A stretch of 64,000 nt of DNA from Varroa destructor (Eukaryota > Arthropoda > Arachnida > Mesostigmata > Varroidae). Under the pieces are notes generated by a model. The model was not told the origin of the DNA, did not search any database, and saw only the letters and a program-made list of their open reading frames with translations. Positions within the stretch are counted from its first letter, which is position 1; each line of letters begins with the position of its first letter. Shown one piece after another: positions 11,801-25,004 of this stretch. The DNA lies in NCBI RefSeq assembly GCF_002443255.2, contig NW_019211456.1, forward strand, positions 21,569,061-21,633,060, in the 5' to 3' direction. A program made the translations under genes and the position numbers.

Positions 11801-14647
11801 AAGCTACCATATCGCAATTCAGATCGCTGCAACTATCGCGATGACACTCTTAAGCTCGGCGAGACCTAACAGACGTATAACGTATACAGACATCAAACCT
11901 GAATAAGAATTGAGCCAGTGGTTCCCTTTCTAGGAATCCGCGTGACAATGTATGAACGAGATTATGAAAACAAGGAAAAGGATAACTTGTTTGGACGAGG
12001 CCCTTAGCGACAGCCGGAGCTGCGTCATTTGCTGAATATGTCGGCGTGGTTGCTAGAGAATATAAATGATAGGCCACCTATAACTTAAATTTACACTTCT
12101 TTAAGTAATTTACGTTTTTTCTATTATTACATTTTTTTCGATAGTTATTCCGGCATAATGATAACTTATCGTACGGTGTAATGTTAGAGCGGCAGCTTCG
12201 GGGCAATAATAAAAATTCAATGAAATAACATCTCGAGTGTATAGAAAATAACAATGAGATAAAACGTTACGCCAGGCAGTTTTAGAGATAGACATCCATC
12301 AAGAAGAAGGTACACTAATAATATCAGTTCAGTACTGAATTGAAGGGACCAAGCAATCTCGTAGATGATCTGAAACCTTACGATTTGCAATAAAGCTCGG
12401 CAATAATTGTTCGGTATTCTAGATCAATTTCCAGACACTCTGTTTCATTAAATCAACAATCTCACGCTTTGAGAGTAAATTAACATTGCTACTCCACGTG
12501 TTGACTTTTTCGTATTGAAGTACCTACCTTTAGAAATCCGGTATCAGCTAAACGGTTATTATTTTCACTGCGGTCACTGTTGTTTAGGTTATTTGTATAG
12601 GCGAGCGACTGGACAACGCTAAGAGAAAGCCTTTGAAGATATACTCTTGAAGATGGCGCAAATGAGGTAGGTAACGAAGTAATAATAACAAAAATGCAAT
12701 ACATAAACGCTATTGTTGTTTGTAGATTCAAATCGGAATATTTTGTCAAATACTTGTTTTCTATACATGTGGATCTAATCTATTCCTATACGATCTCATT
12801 CTGCTTCGCTGTATGCCGTTAGTAGAATTTTGTTTTAACGAGATAAGGGAACGCAGCCTTTTGCAAGCAAATCACTTAGAAGAGCCCTGCTCCGTGCATC
12901 TCGTGAAGCATACCCTTGATAAATTTAAAAAAATAATAGCTATTAAAACACTTTGATAACGTGAATTTTTTTTTTCGAGCTCCATTCATCAAATTGTTTA
13001 CTTCAGCGTTCCAGCCACCGGTCGACTGTATTTGCGAACATCGGTATAATTTAGTTCATCTATTCAATTCAGCTGATTCGTTTTAGATAGCCTCCCCTAA
13101 AAATTGTTTTTTTTACTTTTCGTCATAGCACGTTCGTGATTTGACGGATATGGTTTGAGACAGCCTTTACTACTGCCAGTGGTATTGGCATCATCTGCAT
13201 TAAAAAGCCCCTAGAAGCTTCAAGCAAGTGCCAAATTACGCACGTCGCTCCTGCTGTAACATAACAGCTGCCAAAGTATTTGGTGGAAAGTAGAATTAAG
13301 ACACGCCTTTCATTGACTTAATACGACACCACCATACATAACAGTCCGTCATCCGTCAGAGCATAACATCTCGCAGGCTTCAAACTGGCACATGGCTATT
13401 TAATGGTGGCTGTTATCCAATACGGGGCTGATAACTTCACCTGATCGACACACTGAGATAGAATGTAGAAAACGGATAGAAGATGCGGCAACGCTTCGAA
13501 AAAAAACGATGGCTCGTTCATCTGCTGGTGAGCGGCTTATCCCGATCAGAACGAGCCTCGACGGCTGATAAGGTACGAAATAATGAAAAATATTGCTGAG
13601 ACCGTAGAACCCTGGTGCGTAAGTGTTCAGCAAATAACTGATTTCACCAATTGCCCTATTCGAATATATTCGGCAGAGGCGAACGAATAATATCCAGTTG
13701 GAAATCTGCGCACTGCGACGTTTAACGTACAGTTAGTAGATGTCTGCACGGTACAACGATCAGAAACGGCTTCAATAACGTTTGGGTCGCTTCCAAGCAC
13801 ATCAGATAGACTTCAGCCCAAACATTTACTCAATAGTAGCTTGGGTCATCCGCACTGTATAGTCGCCGTATTTAACCAGTGCAGATTAAAGATTTAAGTA
13901 AGACTGTAACCGGTTGCCAAATAAAGCATACGTTATTAACCAGCAATTGTGATCGTCGTAATTCTTTTTCTTCTGTTCAGTAGACGCCTTTCGCCTGAAC
14001 ACTCCGTACACTTATGATGGCGAACACCGTAGCACTGCGTTGATTGAAGATTAGCTCGGTTGACGGCTTTATTAGGCCCTATCTTGATTGTTAGCTGACG
14101 CACACGTACAATTGTTATCCCTCTATAGATAGTCTATTCAACTCACCTCAAAACGAGAAGCAAATCATTCTACCTTTCAACTCTACTGCGTTTAGAACCA
14201 GCCCCCCGAACTCCGTGTGCGGAGCCTTGTTCACAACCTAACAACATCAGCTCACAAATTGCTCATAATAATCCTATTATGGAAAATTATGATCATTTCG
14301 GATAAACGCTCACACGTTTCACTATGCGCCTTAGCCTTGAAGTTCCGCGAGTGCCCTTCGCGTTGGCCCTGCCAGTCACAGAAGTTCGAAAAAGACAAAC
14401 CCAAAACAAATGTAAGCGCCAATGATCGACTCAATGATTCTTAGCAGGTTTGTCAACACGGACAATCCAATTAGAATTCGTCTTGGTACTTCCGCCGTCA
14501 AACGTTGTTACCTCCATGGCTGTATTATCTCGGCCGCGTTATCAAAGTGCTATCTAGTCTTACCTGTCTTGTTTTTGCACTTGTCTATCTAGTGCATGCG
14601 CTGTGACGCGTAACCGTTCAGACTAAACAGTACCAGATAACTTAGCA
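8874..14647. other. Mostly no gene seen
   Basis: A minus-strand open frame at 9,117-9,434 (105 codons) and a plus-strand one at 9,687-9,962 are the longest here. Neither has splice or polyadenylation support beyond chance. The rest, including 12.0-13.3 kb, is AT-rich with only short frames. Confidence 0.45.
9687..9962 (+). CDS. Weak ORF candidate (91 aa)
   Basis: ATG-initiated frame of 91 codons, preceded by an in-frame stop nine bases upstream. The product is Cys- and His-rich (nine Cys), with a Cys/His cluster at its end, but the spacing fits no zinc-binding motif I know. Codon texture is acceptable, while length is well within chance expectation. No splice or polyadenylation signal was found nearby. 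Confidence 0.13.
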   Translation: MQDASPRTAKLRFFPVCTSFARQTMLVGLPCFHGGSTPKSGRLQRLLLSTDCRNSCIVHLNRFSHGICGVHVIHYLSSVLSASHLLCRCDH

Positions 14648-14992
14648 GTGTGTATTTTTGTCTCCTTAATGTTTATGGCTGGTACAGATTTTTCTAGCGC
14701 ATATGTTCCCTTTTGTTTTTCTCGAAGCTATTTGCTGCTGTGTTTGCTAAAGCATCAACACTTAGCCACTATCGGACGCACTGAAGCCATGCGCGGCAGT
14801 CGGTCTTTTGCTTCACCTTCGAAATTTATCAAAAGAATAATGGCCGATGTTGAAGAGATGCTCGAACAATGGCATCGACCAACAGCGGTAGCGGCTGCAA
14901 AAGCTATCCTGGCCTCCACTGCGCTGATAGTCGACCGAGCAGGCCGAAAAAAGGAATTGTCGACGAGGAAAACCTTTATCTCATTCGTTTGA
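14648..14992 (+). CDS. ORF candidate (114 aa), helical C-terminal half
   Basis: The frame stays open for 114 codons and ends with TGA at 14,990. The second half, from about residue 40, has strong coding texture and reads as an amphipathic helical, charged region (for example IMADVEEMLEQWHRPTAVAA), ending in a basic tail. The first 35 residues look less coding and more hydrophobic. A real exon might therefore begin near 14,755-14,768, after acceptor-like AG sites. The longer minus-strand frame at 14,755-15,162 covers the same bases and is judged a shadow. No family is recognised. Confidence 0.25.
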   Translation: MCIFVSLMFMAGTDFSSAYVPFCFSRSYLLLCLLKHQHLATIGRTEAMRGSRSFASPSKFIKRIMADVEEMLEQWHRPTAVAAAKAILASTALIVDRAGRKKELSTRKTFISFV

Positions 14993-15887
14993 CTAAGCGA
15001 GAAATGAGTAGACAAACTTGTTAACTGAAAAAAGTGAACGAGACCCTTCGGGGGCGCACAACCGAACGAGGGACTGCAGCGACAAGCGTCTAATACGGCT
15101 GACACATTCATGTGAACGAACGTATCACGCGCAAACCTACTCATACGCTCGTGCGACACCACTATGTAAATCTATATGTACGCACGTAGACGTGACAAAT
15201 TTGAAGCGTTTATGTCGTCCTGATAAGCGCTGCCTACCGCTCGCCCTCTCCCAACTACATCACATTACCGGAACACTGTGTCGGCTCTGAAACAAGAAGC
15301 AGACAAAGAAAAAAAAAAAGGCGAGAAAATGCCATATTTGGCAAACGGTGGATAGCAAACTATGTGGGGTGTACGAGGGCGATTGTTGCATGCACGTCTT
15401 GATAGTAGAGAGAATATAATAGCTATACGACTGTAGCTACCATATTCTATTGTTAAACAAATGCGGCAATAATCTATCAATATTGATTAATGGCGTTAGA
15501 TTATAAGCGCCTGCTTTAACGTTGAGCGATTGTTGCTTAATTGTAATAGGCGTTACAACGACGCTCCGTTTCGGCTGTGCTGTGTTACGGTCCATGTTTT
15601 TCGGTGATCGTTTACGAGTCGTGAGAGAAATTTGCGAAGTACCAGCACAGATTTAACACGTTCTCATAGTCAAACACACGACACTTAGAAACGAATACGT
15701 ATCCGAGGCAAGCCTTTGATCGAGCTTCACGCTTGTTAAATTAAGCGTATTTGTTCTTTTCATGTATTTCGTCAACGAAGAGCCGTCGCCTGCGAACCTG
15801 GAGCTCCTGCAATACAAGTTTACCGCTCTTACGCTTTCCAAGAGAAAGACTGGTAGATTTAAATGTGTAAAGTGGTACATTGACAGC

Positions 15888-15907
15888 GATAATAATAATA
15901 ATAATAA
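15888..15907. repeat. (AAT)n microsatellite
   Basis: About six AAT/ATA units in a row. Confidence 0.8.
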
Positions 15908-16312
15908 GTTACTGCACTTGTCTGGTCACGTTTTCGCTCGATAAAAAAAAATGATTCAATAGGGCGAAAAAAAATAAGTCTATGAAGGAACTATTAAATA
16001 TAATATACATATCTTTGCACGAAACTCTGGGTAGCTGCAAACGGCCAATACGAAAACGTCCTCTCTGCACATGTCGAATCGACGACGATTTCACACATCT
16101 ACGTTTAATATATAATAACAGTAATATACGGACGCCTAGTAACGAAAGCTTGATGCTTTAGGCATACTTCGTTGCCCGGTAAACTGTATATTTTACGATT
16201 ATGGCTTTTGGTTCAATTTCAGTTTTCCCAAGCAAAATTCGATGCGGAATTGAACAGCTCGTTCTAAACAGCCCAACCAACATGCTGTTCTTAATCTAAA
16301 GCAGGATTCTAG

Positions 16313-16333
16313 TTTTTTTTTTTTTTTTTTTTT
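16313..16333. repeat. Poly-T tract (21 T)
   Basis: Uninterrupted run of 21 T. It could be the reverse of a retroposon poly-A tail, but no element body was identified beside it. Confidence 0.9.
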
Positions 16334-19300
16334 GTTAGGTATATTGCACAGAAGGCAAATCTGAGCGTAAAATTAGCGCTAACGCATAACAGTAAATTGT
16401 AGGAAAGAAAAAGAGTACATTTCGGAAAGGGATATATACACTGTCTGCAGATGACGTTGTGAGCGCAAAATTAACGACGGAGAAATTTGAGGGGTGGCCG
16501 AGAGTGGAGGCTGCAAGGATGAAATGGAGTCCCCTGGGGAAGTCTACACGCTTAGTGTAATATCCCTCGTAGGGTCCGCACAGTTCACAGATTTAGCCTT
16601 CGTGAACTCGCAGTAGGTTGACAGACGTTGTCCGATATATTCTAATTAGTCCATGAACGACGGGATTCTGTTACAGTCAGGAGTGGAAATATCGGTCTGA
16701 GATACGTTACAATTCGATCTCATCTCACTCGTATCGTGTAGAAGTAGCACGGGGAAACTCTAATAGCGGAAACAACCCGGACGATCGAGTCAGCAGACTT
16801 CATAGTGGTAAGTTGACACATGACTAATTCAAACAACAAAATATAATTATACTCTGTCTTTATTTGCAAGCAGTTCATTAGACAATACAAAGGCCCGAGG
16901 AAGTCCGCTAACGATAGTGAAATTCTTTTTAATTCGGTTTCATGCAACAAACGCGTTGTACGTTAGGACACAAACGTGTATTTTGTGCCCTATCGTTGTT
17001 CTATCGGAACCGGACAAAATACTTTAGCGGACATGGGTTGAGGCTGCGATAACTGATTCGTTTCTAAACTGATCATATTTGTCCCTTTAAAATTATCGAA
17101 AAACAAATAAACGTCCCAAATATAAATGATATTTGGTATTGGGAACTGTTAAATAAGGGTAAAAATATATTTGTAAAATATACATATAGTGGTGAAATTG
17201 TAAAACTATGGCCGTCACAATGAAAATCCGTACGCTTGTGTAGATCCCCGATGTTTGAAAGTTTCTGTACCGCATCTAACGCGTTAGTTTTTGCTGATGG
17301 CAGTGTGTCCGAACAAGAATCGTGTCCAAGGCAGCCGGATTATTCCATGTTTTTTTCAAAAAGTTCAGTTCTTAGCTACGTATTGATTCGAACGTAAATT
17401 ATTCAAGAGGATAAATTATTTATTAAGAAATGTGACGTACCCAAATAATAGCCTCTACTATGACCTCTAGATACATCCCAAGTGAAATTTCATCACTGAC
17501 AATCTACAAGTGTAGGACGCCTTAGGATATCCTTGTAAAAAAGTTATATCTATATTTCGACACTATAGTTCCAGGACTACATAGGAGACAGGAAGTACGA
17601 TAGCCACCTCCGTAATGACAGTGGAATAATAGTTTCGTGATCGAATACAGCCCGCAGCCGCATAGTTCAAAGTTTCTAAAGTGAGGCTGCTTTAAATGAT
17701 TAGGGCCAATAGAATATTTCTTACTTTCATCACCCATATAGGTAGTGTTACACTCTCGTATGCTATAAATCTAAATTTTTGTCGTTTTTACTTTAGTGTA
17801 TCAGATAAGAAGAATTATAGTTAGGTCGGACAGGACATGCTAACTCTGAGAAAAGGGCCAGCGAGGATGAGCGATATCTTTCCCTGGCTTTTTCGCACTC
17901 GCTCGCTGTGTGTTATATTATTCAGATGAAAGAATAGGCTTAATTGCAATACAGATTCCTCTATACTATTGATACTATATCAGTGCGGGACTAACAATAG
18001 TAAATTACGACTAGCGACGACTATGTACGATATATCTTCGTAAGAACAAGCTCACATTCACACGAAGCTTATTAAACACGTACGTACACAGTTTGATTGA
18101 TGACACTGTGTGACAACTAATGTGAAGTAACTATAGATCGAATGTGAAATGTAACCTCGTAAAGTCTTCAATCCCAACCAACTCTCCTCTCTCACAGAAG
18201 ATCGACCATGGTACCAATATTCGCTACGAATTGCTCGCTAGAGCACGCTCCTCCCGCAGAGGCCAACCAAAAGCAGATGTACTTTAGTGAATCTGCTTAG
18301 GTCTGCTAAAGCTCATGTTCCGCTTTATATTTTCCGACATTTCGTATCTGTTCAAAACATACTACATTCCATTTTCTCCATGCAAGCAGACAAGTTAGAG
18401 CTGAGGGGACAATTTACTCCTCTCGCCGTCCTAGCGACGACAGTCGCGTGCAGTCAGCATCTGGAAGACAAACACAGTTTGACATACAATGCCTAGATAG
18501 TCAGGAGTAGCAGGAAGTTAGGAACAGAATCTCTCCTACTGTCATAGTCCACTCCTACTGCTGGCATTGTTCCCCAACAACAACAATAACAGCGACCGAA
18601 TACAAGACGATGCGTGTATGACAAGGATGACAGACTGGTGTCTACGCGGGCTGGCAGATAAACAGACGAACGAAGGCTTAGCATCGGCATCGTCCGGGCG
18701 GCACCTATCCCATACACCTAACCGGATGATAAATTTCAAACACTTGTCTTTGTACAATGTCACAACTATGCGTAATAGGCTAGCAAACTCACGTTTGCAC
18801 CTATTATGCTCGAGTTAGGAGGTTTCGACTTGGCTGTATTTTTTTTTTTTAGAAACTGTTCTCCTGATGATGATAAATGGCCTCGCTAACCTTCGTTCTT
18901 GCCATATGAGATCATCTGGGATTACTTAAGTGTACATAAAGTCCGTTAAAGCTAACCCGCGTCCAGCTAAGGATACGTTTTTTTGCTTAGGCTGCGGATA
19001 TTTGCGCACAGTCTCTGACATGACAATATGTTGCACAGGCGGATCAATCTTTTATGCCTCTTTATGCTCACGTTTACTATTTACTGCGGAGTAATTTTTA
19101 AGGGAACAAAAACTGAAGATTAGCACAAATAAATACAACAGATACAATACGATTTCAAATACACTAGCAAACAAACGCCACTTACCTTCCTCTTTCCGCT
19201 TCCTAGTAAGACGTAATACACGGTTGAAGGTTGTCGTGTATTATTTTCATTGTCAGTCTAAAGGGATAGTCCAACGAAAGCAAACAAATCAAGAAACAGC

Positions 19301-20739
19301 ATGATGCATCTATCTTTGTGACTTTGAGAAAAACTATCTGGACGAGGGTCTGCGCCCTCGTATGCTCCCGAGGACCGCCCTTCATTCGTGATACTGAGTA
19401 AACATCTGTTCATTCTCATTCCATTGTACCTACCCCTCTCTTTCCCCTTTTTTCTAGATACGTCTAGCTGTGTTCAATGCTTGGTCCCCGCCTCCCATCC
19501 CCTTGCCATTCATAAATTTTTTACATATAGGGGCATGTCTCTGAGGAATTTCATAGTAAGCATAATTAGATTACTGATTATTCTTGTGTTTCTCTACTCT
19601 CAATGGTGACATAGCCCCTTATTAAAGTTCACATAGCTGCATTTTTTTTCATTAGCAAACAGAGAACTGGTTACCGCTAATTTAGAAGAATAGATCGTTG
19701 AATAGCTTTTTTTTTCCTATCTATAGCTTGACGTCTTTTGATAATCGTTCCTTTTAATCTGAGCTTTCATAACGGTGCTTTGCGGCAGCACCGCCTAGCG
19801 GACCCGGGCAGCGGACGTAAAACTCAAAATATTTACATTTTCGGCCCGTTCATTTTCTTAGTTATACATCGATATGAATGCATACGCATGCAAAATTAAC
19901 TACGTACTTAAATAAAGGGGCGGTAACTAAATCATATGAACAATTCGGTAAGTCTTATTGCCTCGTATAATAACTCTTAACATTATTGCATTGGCTACGG
20001 GGTATTCGTGAACCACTATTGGCCTGTTTTTTTTTTTTGAATTAAACCGGTTTAACATACGTCTCAAGTTAGAGAGCAGTCCTTTATAGTCTACTATATT
20101 ATAACGAGCCAATGATAAAGCATGGCCATATTATAAGTCATAGTGAGCACAGCCCGCCAAAGGCGATTTTTGTTTGTATTGAATTTTCCTTAGACATTTA
20201 TGAAGTTTGACGTTCTGTCTGCAGCTAGGCCTAGTTGGCAACGTCTACGTTGAGCAGTCTGCAGTTATGGCAATCTTCTCCACATGGTTACTTTTCGCCT
20301 TTCCCAATAGAGACATGCGCCACTTCTGTCGGCATCGAGTCAACACTCAGCAATGATTACTCGTCGCGATCGAAGCTTTGTTGGTCCGCCGCAGTGGCCA
20401 CCATCGCTATTGACAATGGACTGCTTTTTCTTCGCATCTGACGCTTACTATGCGCGTAGTGCTTCTATGTGTATTCGCTACTTACGCTTTCTCGCTCGAT
20501 CCCCCTTTGGGTAGAACAGAATCTTCTTTTTTGTCGCCTCCGCACAAATATCGACTCGGTGCCTCACGTTAGCTAAGCCATATGTAACCACATATTGACG
20601 CGGCTAGCTTTCCATCGCGAAGATGGAGAGCGCTCTGCTGCGTTAAGACAATATTTGCCACAACATATGGTACAAATGAGAACCGAATAAAGTGAACAGA
20701 AACAGAAATAACCTGTTGCTTGTTATCAGCAAGCAAATA

Positions 20740-20815
20740 TAGAGACGGCTTGCGGGGGATCGAACCAAACTCGCGATCGTGTGTGTACGAGCAGCCCTCA
20801 GTGTAAATGCGTATA
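20740..20815 (-). mobile_element. tRNA-like SINE fragment
   Basis: On the minus strand GATCGCGAG is followed by a good B-box (GGTTCGATCCC at 20,767-20,757), a combination typical of tRNA T-arms and tRNA-derived SINE heads. The upstream A-box is degenerate (cactgagggctgctcg). The sequence does not fold into a full cloverleaf. The 3' continuation (gccgtctctatatttgc) resembles the tail start of the other copies only loosely. Confidence 0.38.
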
Positions 20816-22694
20816 CGAAAAAAACAAGGAAAACCTACAAGGGGAGGCGAGCATAAACAATGGAGTCGTCAACCTGGTGACAAAATATCTGTTGAAGGAC
20901 AGAACGAGCATGCAATAAATCAATTGGTGATAAATCACCTAGCTAGCTACGATGATTATCATCAACATACCTCTGGTGGGCGGGGCATAATCTCGTAGGA
21001 CAGAAACAGACCAGCTGGATTTGACTGCTGAAAATATGTAGCATAGCGACAAAACGACAGTTTCGAAAAGTTCTAAGGCACCAACTTCTCTTCCGATCAA
21101 ATTGCTGTCCAGTACGAAGAACAGTGCTATACTTATGGCAGAATACGAAGCAAAATGAGACAGAGGAACGATACAAGACAACGTAGTTTGACTGAAGTGC
21201 GAACGATGATCGGCTATAACTACTACGCCTGACTAAGTGCAGTCGGTATAAAGCCCTTTAAACAAAGCGGCTGGCGGCAACATAACGGGGATACAATTAA
21301 AAATCTTTGTTTTTACCCCTTCCACCCCTAATCAATCTATCAGTTTTGCTGGTAATAGTAATATGTGAATGTACGAAAACGATAATCGTCGTCGATTGGT
21401 CTTCGATGGTCTGACTTTGAACTTTGTTCTGATGGAGCGATTTGGTCCGAAGGCTAAAATGCTAAGCTATTTCAGCTGTCATATAGCAGCTGACTGTGCG
21501 GACTAGAAAGCATCTGATCAGAGTGCGTATTGTTGTGTTCTCTACGTGTTCTATAGTCGAGTTTATGCCCATCGCGATATGTTGGCGTTAAGAAACTTCA
21601 GCCCTGACAGAAAAATCGGCTTATTCCCAATGCGAATAGTCGTCGCATATATGAAAGTAATATGTTTATGTTACCGACAACGTTACCTATCTTTCCTAGT
21701 TATATTACTGGTTATAGTAGTCCAAGGCATAAATATCATGATAACAATATACGCAAGAGAAGCCAATTGTAGATATCGCATGCTGTAAATACGTCTGTGG
21801 CCGGTGGTAAAACTGTCAAAACTGTTGTCAGATTAACACAAGCGGCAAAGAAAAACAACGGATAAGGGTATCGACAGCCACTGATTAGTTCTCTCATATG
21901 TTAAATATTTAGCTCGACTGTTTCTGCTAAAAAGCAAACTTGTACCAGGGACGCTAACGCCCAGTTCTCAATTCCTACCATGAACGTGCTCAGTTATTAT
22001 AATCACGCGAATCTGTTGGCGCTGACGACTTGTCAACGAGTAATAGGCTATTCATTTAAATTCCGAAAATGTTATAGTTTTTAACATGACTATACGCATG
22101 ACGTCGGTCGGCCAGCACGGCAAAAAACCACTTTCTATTTTACTCGATCTAACGCTCTGTCGTTCCAATCTGGTGCTCGATTATTCTGTCCGCACTCGTA
22201 ACGTTTGGCCGACTTTGGTCTCGTAACTCCCGAGGTTACGTGACTGTACAGGAGGACGGAAGAAGGCGCGATTCGCTCATTCCTCGAATTCCTTTTCGAG
22301 GCTTCCGTGTTAAAGCGGGATTTCGTTGACTATTCCTTGTTATCCCGTCTTTACAGCGCTCCCCCATCTGCTGGGACAAATATGCAGACTTCATCGAGAC
22401 GACATCTTTCCGTGGGCTTAATGCTTTAAGTACTTGTAAAAAGTAGCAATCACTTATTCATCATAGCAATGTATAATCCAGGCAGTTGAAACAGCTCTTT
22501 TATTTAGAGATATGTTGAACCGGGCGAAAGGAAGGAAACACTCCATCAACGGATTTATAGGTGACAGATGATAACATCGCATTCGTTTACATTTCGAACA
22601 ATTTGCTGAAGTGAGTGTTAGAGATAAGCACAGTATATTGTATTTTTTCAGCTATACATAGAGCAGTGCACATATGTACAGGGGCATCGTGTGG
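20816..22694. other. No gene seen
   Basis: Short frames only. One plus-strand frame at 21,546-21,788 contains a hydrophobic stretch (SFLVILLVIVVQGINIMI) but has no further support. A GC-rich patch at 22,200-22,370 carries a 7-bp hairpin (cctcgaa/ttcgagg). Confidence 0.45.
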
Positions 22695-23090
22695 CTATCG
22701 CCACTTCCAAGTTAGCATGAAGCACTCTAACGTGCACATGATAGAGCTGGCACATCTGAACTGTGAAATACCCCATCCCAGAAAGGCACCTGCTTCAAGC
22801 TCGTTGTCCTTTTCAGAGCAAGAAGGCTCGAACCACGAACAATTCAGTGCCGTTGAATCTGGAGTTGACCGCCGATCTTCAGGAGCTACTTGATAGAAAC
22901 AACGGCAAAGTCCTATGATGCGAAGACTAATACCCACAAGGCAAATGAGGAAGAGAAACTTCAAAATGTCGAAAGAACTGCGGGGATCCGACACAGAAGT
23001 TGCTGTTCTCCTGGGACCTGAAATAGCAGCGAAATAGTGTGTGCCTAGCCGTTGGCGCAAGCAAAAGACGAGGTCCACTCGTGGCCACAT
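22695..23090 (-). CDS. ORF/exon candidate with one membrane segment (131 aa)
   Basis: Minus-strand frame from an ATG at 23,090 to TAG at 22,695. A good acceptor-like border (gctgctatttcag) lies at about residue 28, so the real exon could begin there. A single hydrophobic span (LKFLFLICLVGISLRIIGL, about residues 49-67) suggests a membrane helix. It is followed by a polar, Cys-containing region (three Cys in the next 40 residues). Codon texture is good over most of its length. A plus-strand frame at 22,615-22,893 overlaps it and looks poorer. No family is recognised. Confidence 0.25.
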   Translation of the reverse strand: MWPRVDLVFCLRQRLGTHYFAAISGPRRTATSVSDPRSSFDILKFLFLICLVGISLRIIGLCRCFYQVAPEDRRSTPDSTALNCSWFEPSCSEKDNELEAGAFLGWGISQFRCASSIMCTLECFMLTWKWR

Positions 23091-23133
23091 TACTACGGTA
23101 GAAGTTGTTCCGGTTATCGGCCCACTTGAGCCG

Positions 23134-23271
23134 CTATCCGGCTGAGCTGGCTGCAGTCAGCGTATCTAATCCTTCGCCTAAACCTGGCGCGTAGCCTCGC
23201 GAGACTGCCTCCAACGACAGCCTACTTACAAACTTCAGAGAAAAGTACCTCATCCTTATCCTCATCTTCAT
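23134..23271 (-). CDS. Short ORF (45 aa) upstream of the 22.7-23.1 kb candidate
   Basis: A 45-codon minus-strand frame that starts MKMRIRMRYFSLKFVSRL and ends with TAG at 23,134. It lies 43 bases upstream of the next minus-strand candidate. A GTAAGT donor-like site falls inside it near 23,225. It could be a first exon or an upstream ORF, and it is short enough to be chance. Confidence 0.15.
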   Translation of the reverse strand: MKMRIRMRYFSLKFVSRLSLEAVSRGYAPGLGEGLDTLTAASSAG

Positions 23272-24626
23272 GTAGCCATAGTGGTGATGGTCGGTTCCAT
23301 TTGGAAGAAAATAGAAATACTCTGGACGATGCTAACGTATTCAATGACTTATATATACTACATGTAGCTCTGACCGCAGAGGATGTCAAATATTTTCAGT
23401 CTAAGCAATCCATTGTCATAAGCAAGCAATAACTATGTATATGGAAGGTTTACGCAAATGAAGCGATACCTGCAAGTGGATTTGGGATCGCTAGTTCTCC
23501 CGAGATCCAAGCTACGTTTTTAAACGGCAATAGACACAATTAAACTGAAAAATTAGAAAAATACGTCCAGTTGCAGTCCACTAGAACAGGGTGCGACATT
23601 GGGGTTACGGCTGGCTGATGCGGAAGGCTAGGGAAAAAGGGCAACTTTTAGACGCAAAGAAAACGATTTTGTTTGTCAAACGCTGGGTTACTGCCGCCGC
23701 CGAAGACGGTTGTAGCTACCAACCGACCATAGCAGCAGGATCGTTTGACAACAGCCAAGGAAGCATCTCATCGAACACAAAACGAAACGGTCGTAAGAGA
23801 TGGAAGAGGCGGCGTCAGCAGATAGAGACTGTTGTCATCCCGAACATAGCCGGGACAGAGAGTCGTGCCACTACGACACACGCATACACACACACACACA
23901 CGCACACACACATAGACACAGAAAACACCAAAAAGAAAAAATAAAACGGCGATAAAGAGAGGCCTCTGAGGTTATTCCTTCTCGTACTTGTGCTATGATC
24001 TTAGTTGATTTTTGTCGTTTTTCTCATTACTCATCGAAAAGGCCTGAAAAGGGCCTATTTCAGATGCTGCTGTCGTTTTGAGTGCGCGTCTGCAAAAACT
24101 CAGATCTTCTTGTCCGGCTTTGAAGATTCAGCGTTCACGTCCGCGTACAATGGCGAATTTGAATTTTTCTGTTATAGGTTCCGAAGAAACGAGGGAACAG
24201 AATAAGAGGGCGTATTTTGATGATATGCCGAATTTCCAGAGACATGAACTGCGGAGAGAACAACTATGATATCAATCACCGTTCAACATTATTTATTTGA
24301 GAATTGGAAAAACTTAAGAAAGGAACGGTATGAAGCATGGAACAAGATTTTCCCACTTCTGACGCAGGCTTGTAACAGTTATGGAACGGTTACCTAAAAT
24401 TAGTATTTCAATATGTGTTGTCACTTTTTTCATTTGTAACGACTGTATGGTATCATGACACCTGCATGTTGTAGCGTTATTCTGATTCCAAAATATTGTG
24501 CGCTCGAAATAGAGTTTCTTAACAAATCAATCCCTGCCTTGGTAGGATCTCTGGAAAATACCCCGGTGTTAAGGTTGTCCCGAGTAGCCATCAGATGTAG
24601 TCTAGATTCTTAGATATAATATTATA
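23272..24626. other. No gene seen
   Basis: Contains the CA microsatellite at 23.9 kb and an open frame (23,591-23,944) that is an artefact of reading through it. No other support for coding. Confidence 0.5.
23876..23920. repeat. (CA)n microsatellite, interrupted
   Basis: About 20 CA units with a few single-base interruptions (cgca, tagaca). Confidence 0.85.
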
Positions 24627-24654
24627 CCCCCCCCCCTACCCCCCACCCTCCCCC
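24627..24654 (-). repeat. C-tract with quadruplex-forming pattern on the minus strand
   Basis: Four C runs of 10, 6, 3 and 5 bases are separated by loops of two, one and one bases. On the minus strand this gives four G runs with very short loops, matching the canonical G-quadruplex pattern. It lies in AT-rich DNA with no gene candidate immediately beside it. Confidence 0.8.
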
Positions 24655-25004
24655 AGAATTCATAATAAGAATTGCAGATGTGATCCATGATTTCTATAAA
24701 ATGTACCTTAGTTTACTTGCATTTCCTTGGTGCTTATCCGCTACACCACAGATATAGGAAGTTACAGTTTGATTGGCAAGTTTCCTATGCCCTGATGCAA
24801 AGAGTGTTCCATCAACACAGAGATATGGAACAGCTGTCCGTCCTATTTTGTATCGCCGTTTATCGTTGTGACATAGTCGGCACCCGCATCACAGACTTCA
24901 AGTAAGCAACCGCTAGGTACGCCGTCTTCCATGATTCGAATCTTATGTCCGGTGTCGCCAGAAGATATTCCGTCAGATGGATGGCTCCCAGCAGAATTCG
25001 AATT

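Larger units (their letters stand above)
14993..20739. other. No gene seen
   Basis: Frames of 60-90 codons occur on both strands and overlap one another without agreement on strand. An (AAT)n run at about 15,888-15,907 and a T-run at 16,313-16,333 are the only clear repeats. Nothing supports a coding gene. Confidence 0.45.

Noticed and set aside
14755..15162. 135-codon minus-strand frame
   Set aside because: It lies antisense to the better-textured plus-strand frame 14,648-14,992 and has poorer codon composition. Taken as a shadow.
23591..23944. 117-codon plus-strand frame
   Set aside because: Its C-terminal part is the translated CA microsatellite (His-Thr repeats), and the rest has no coding support.
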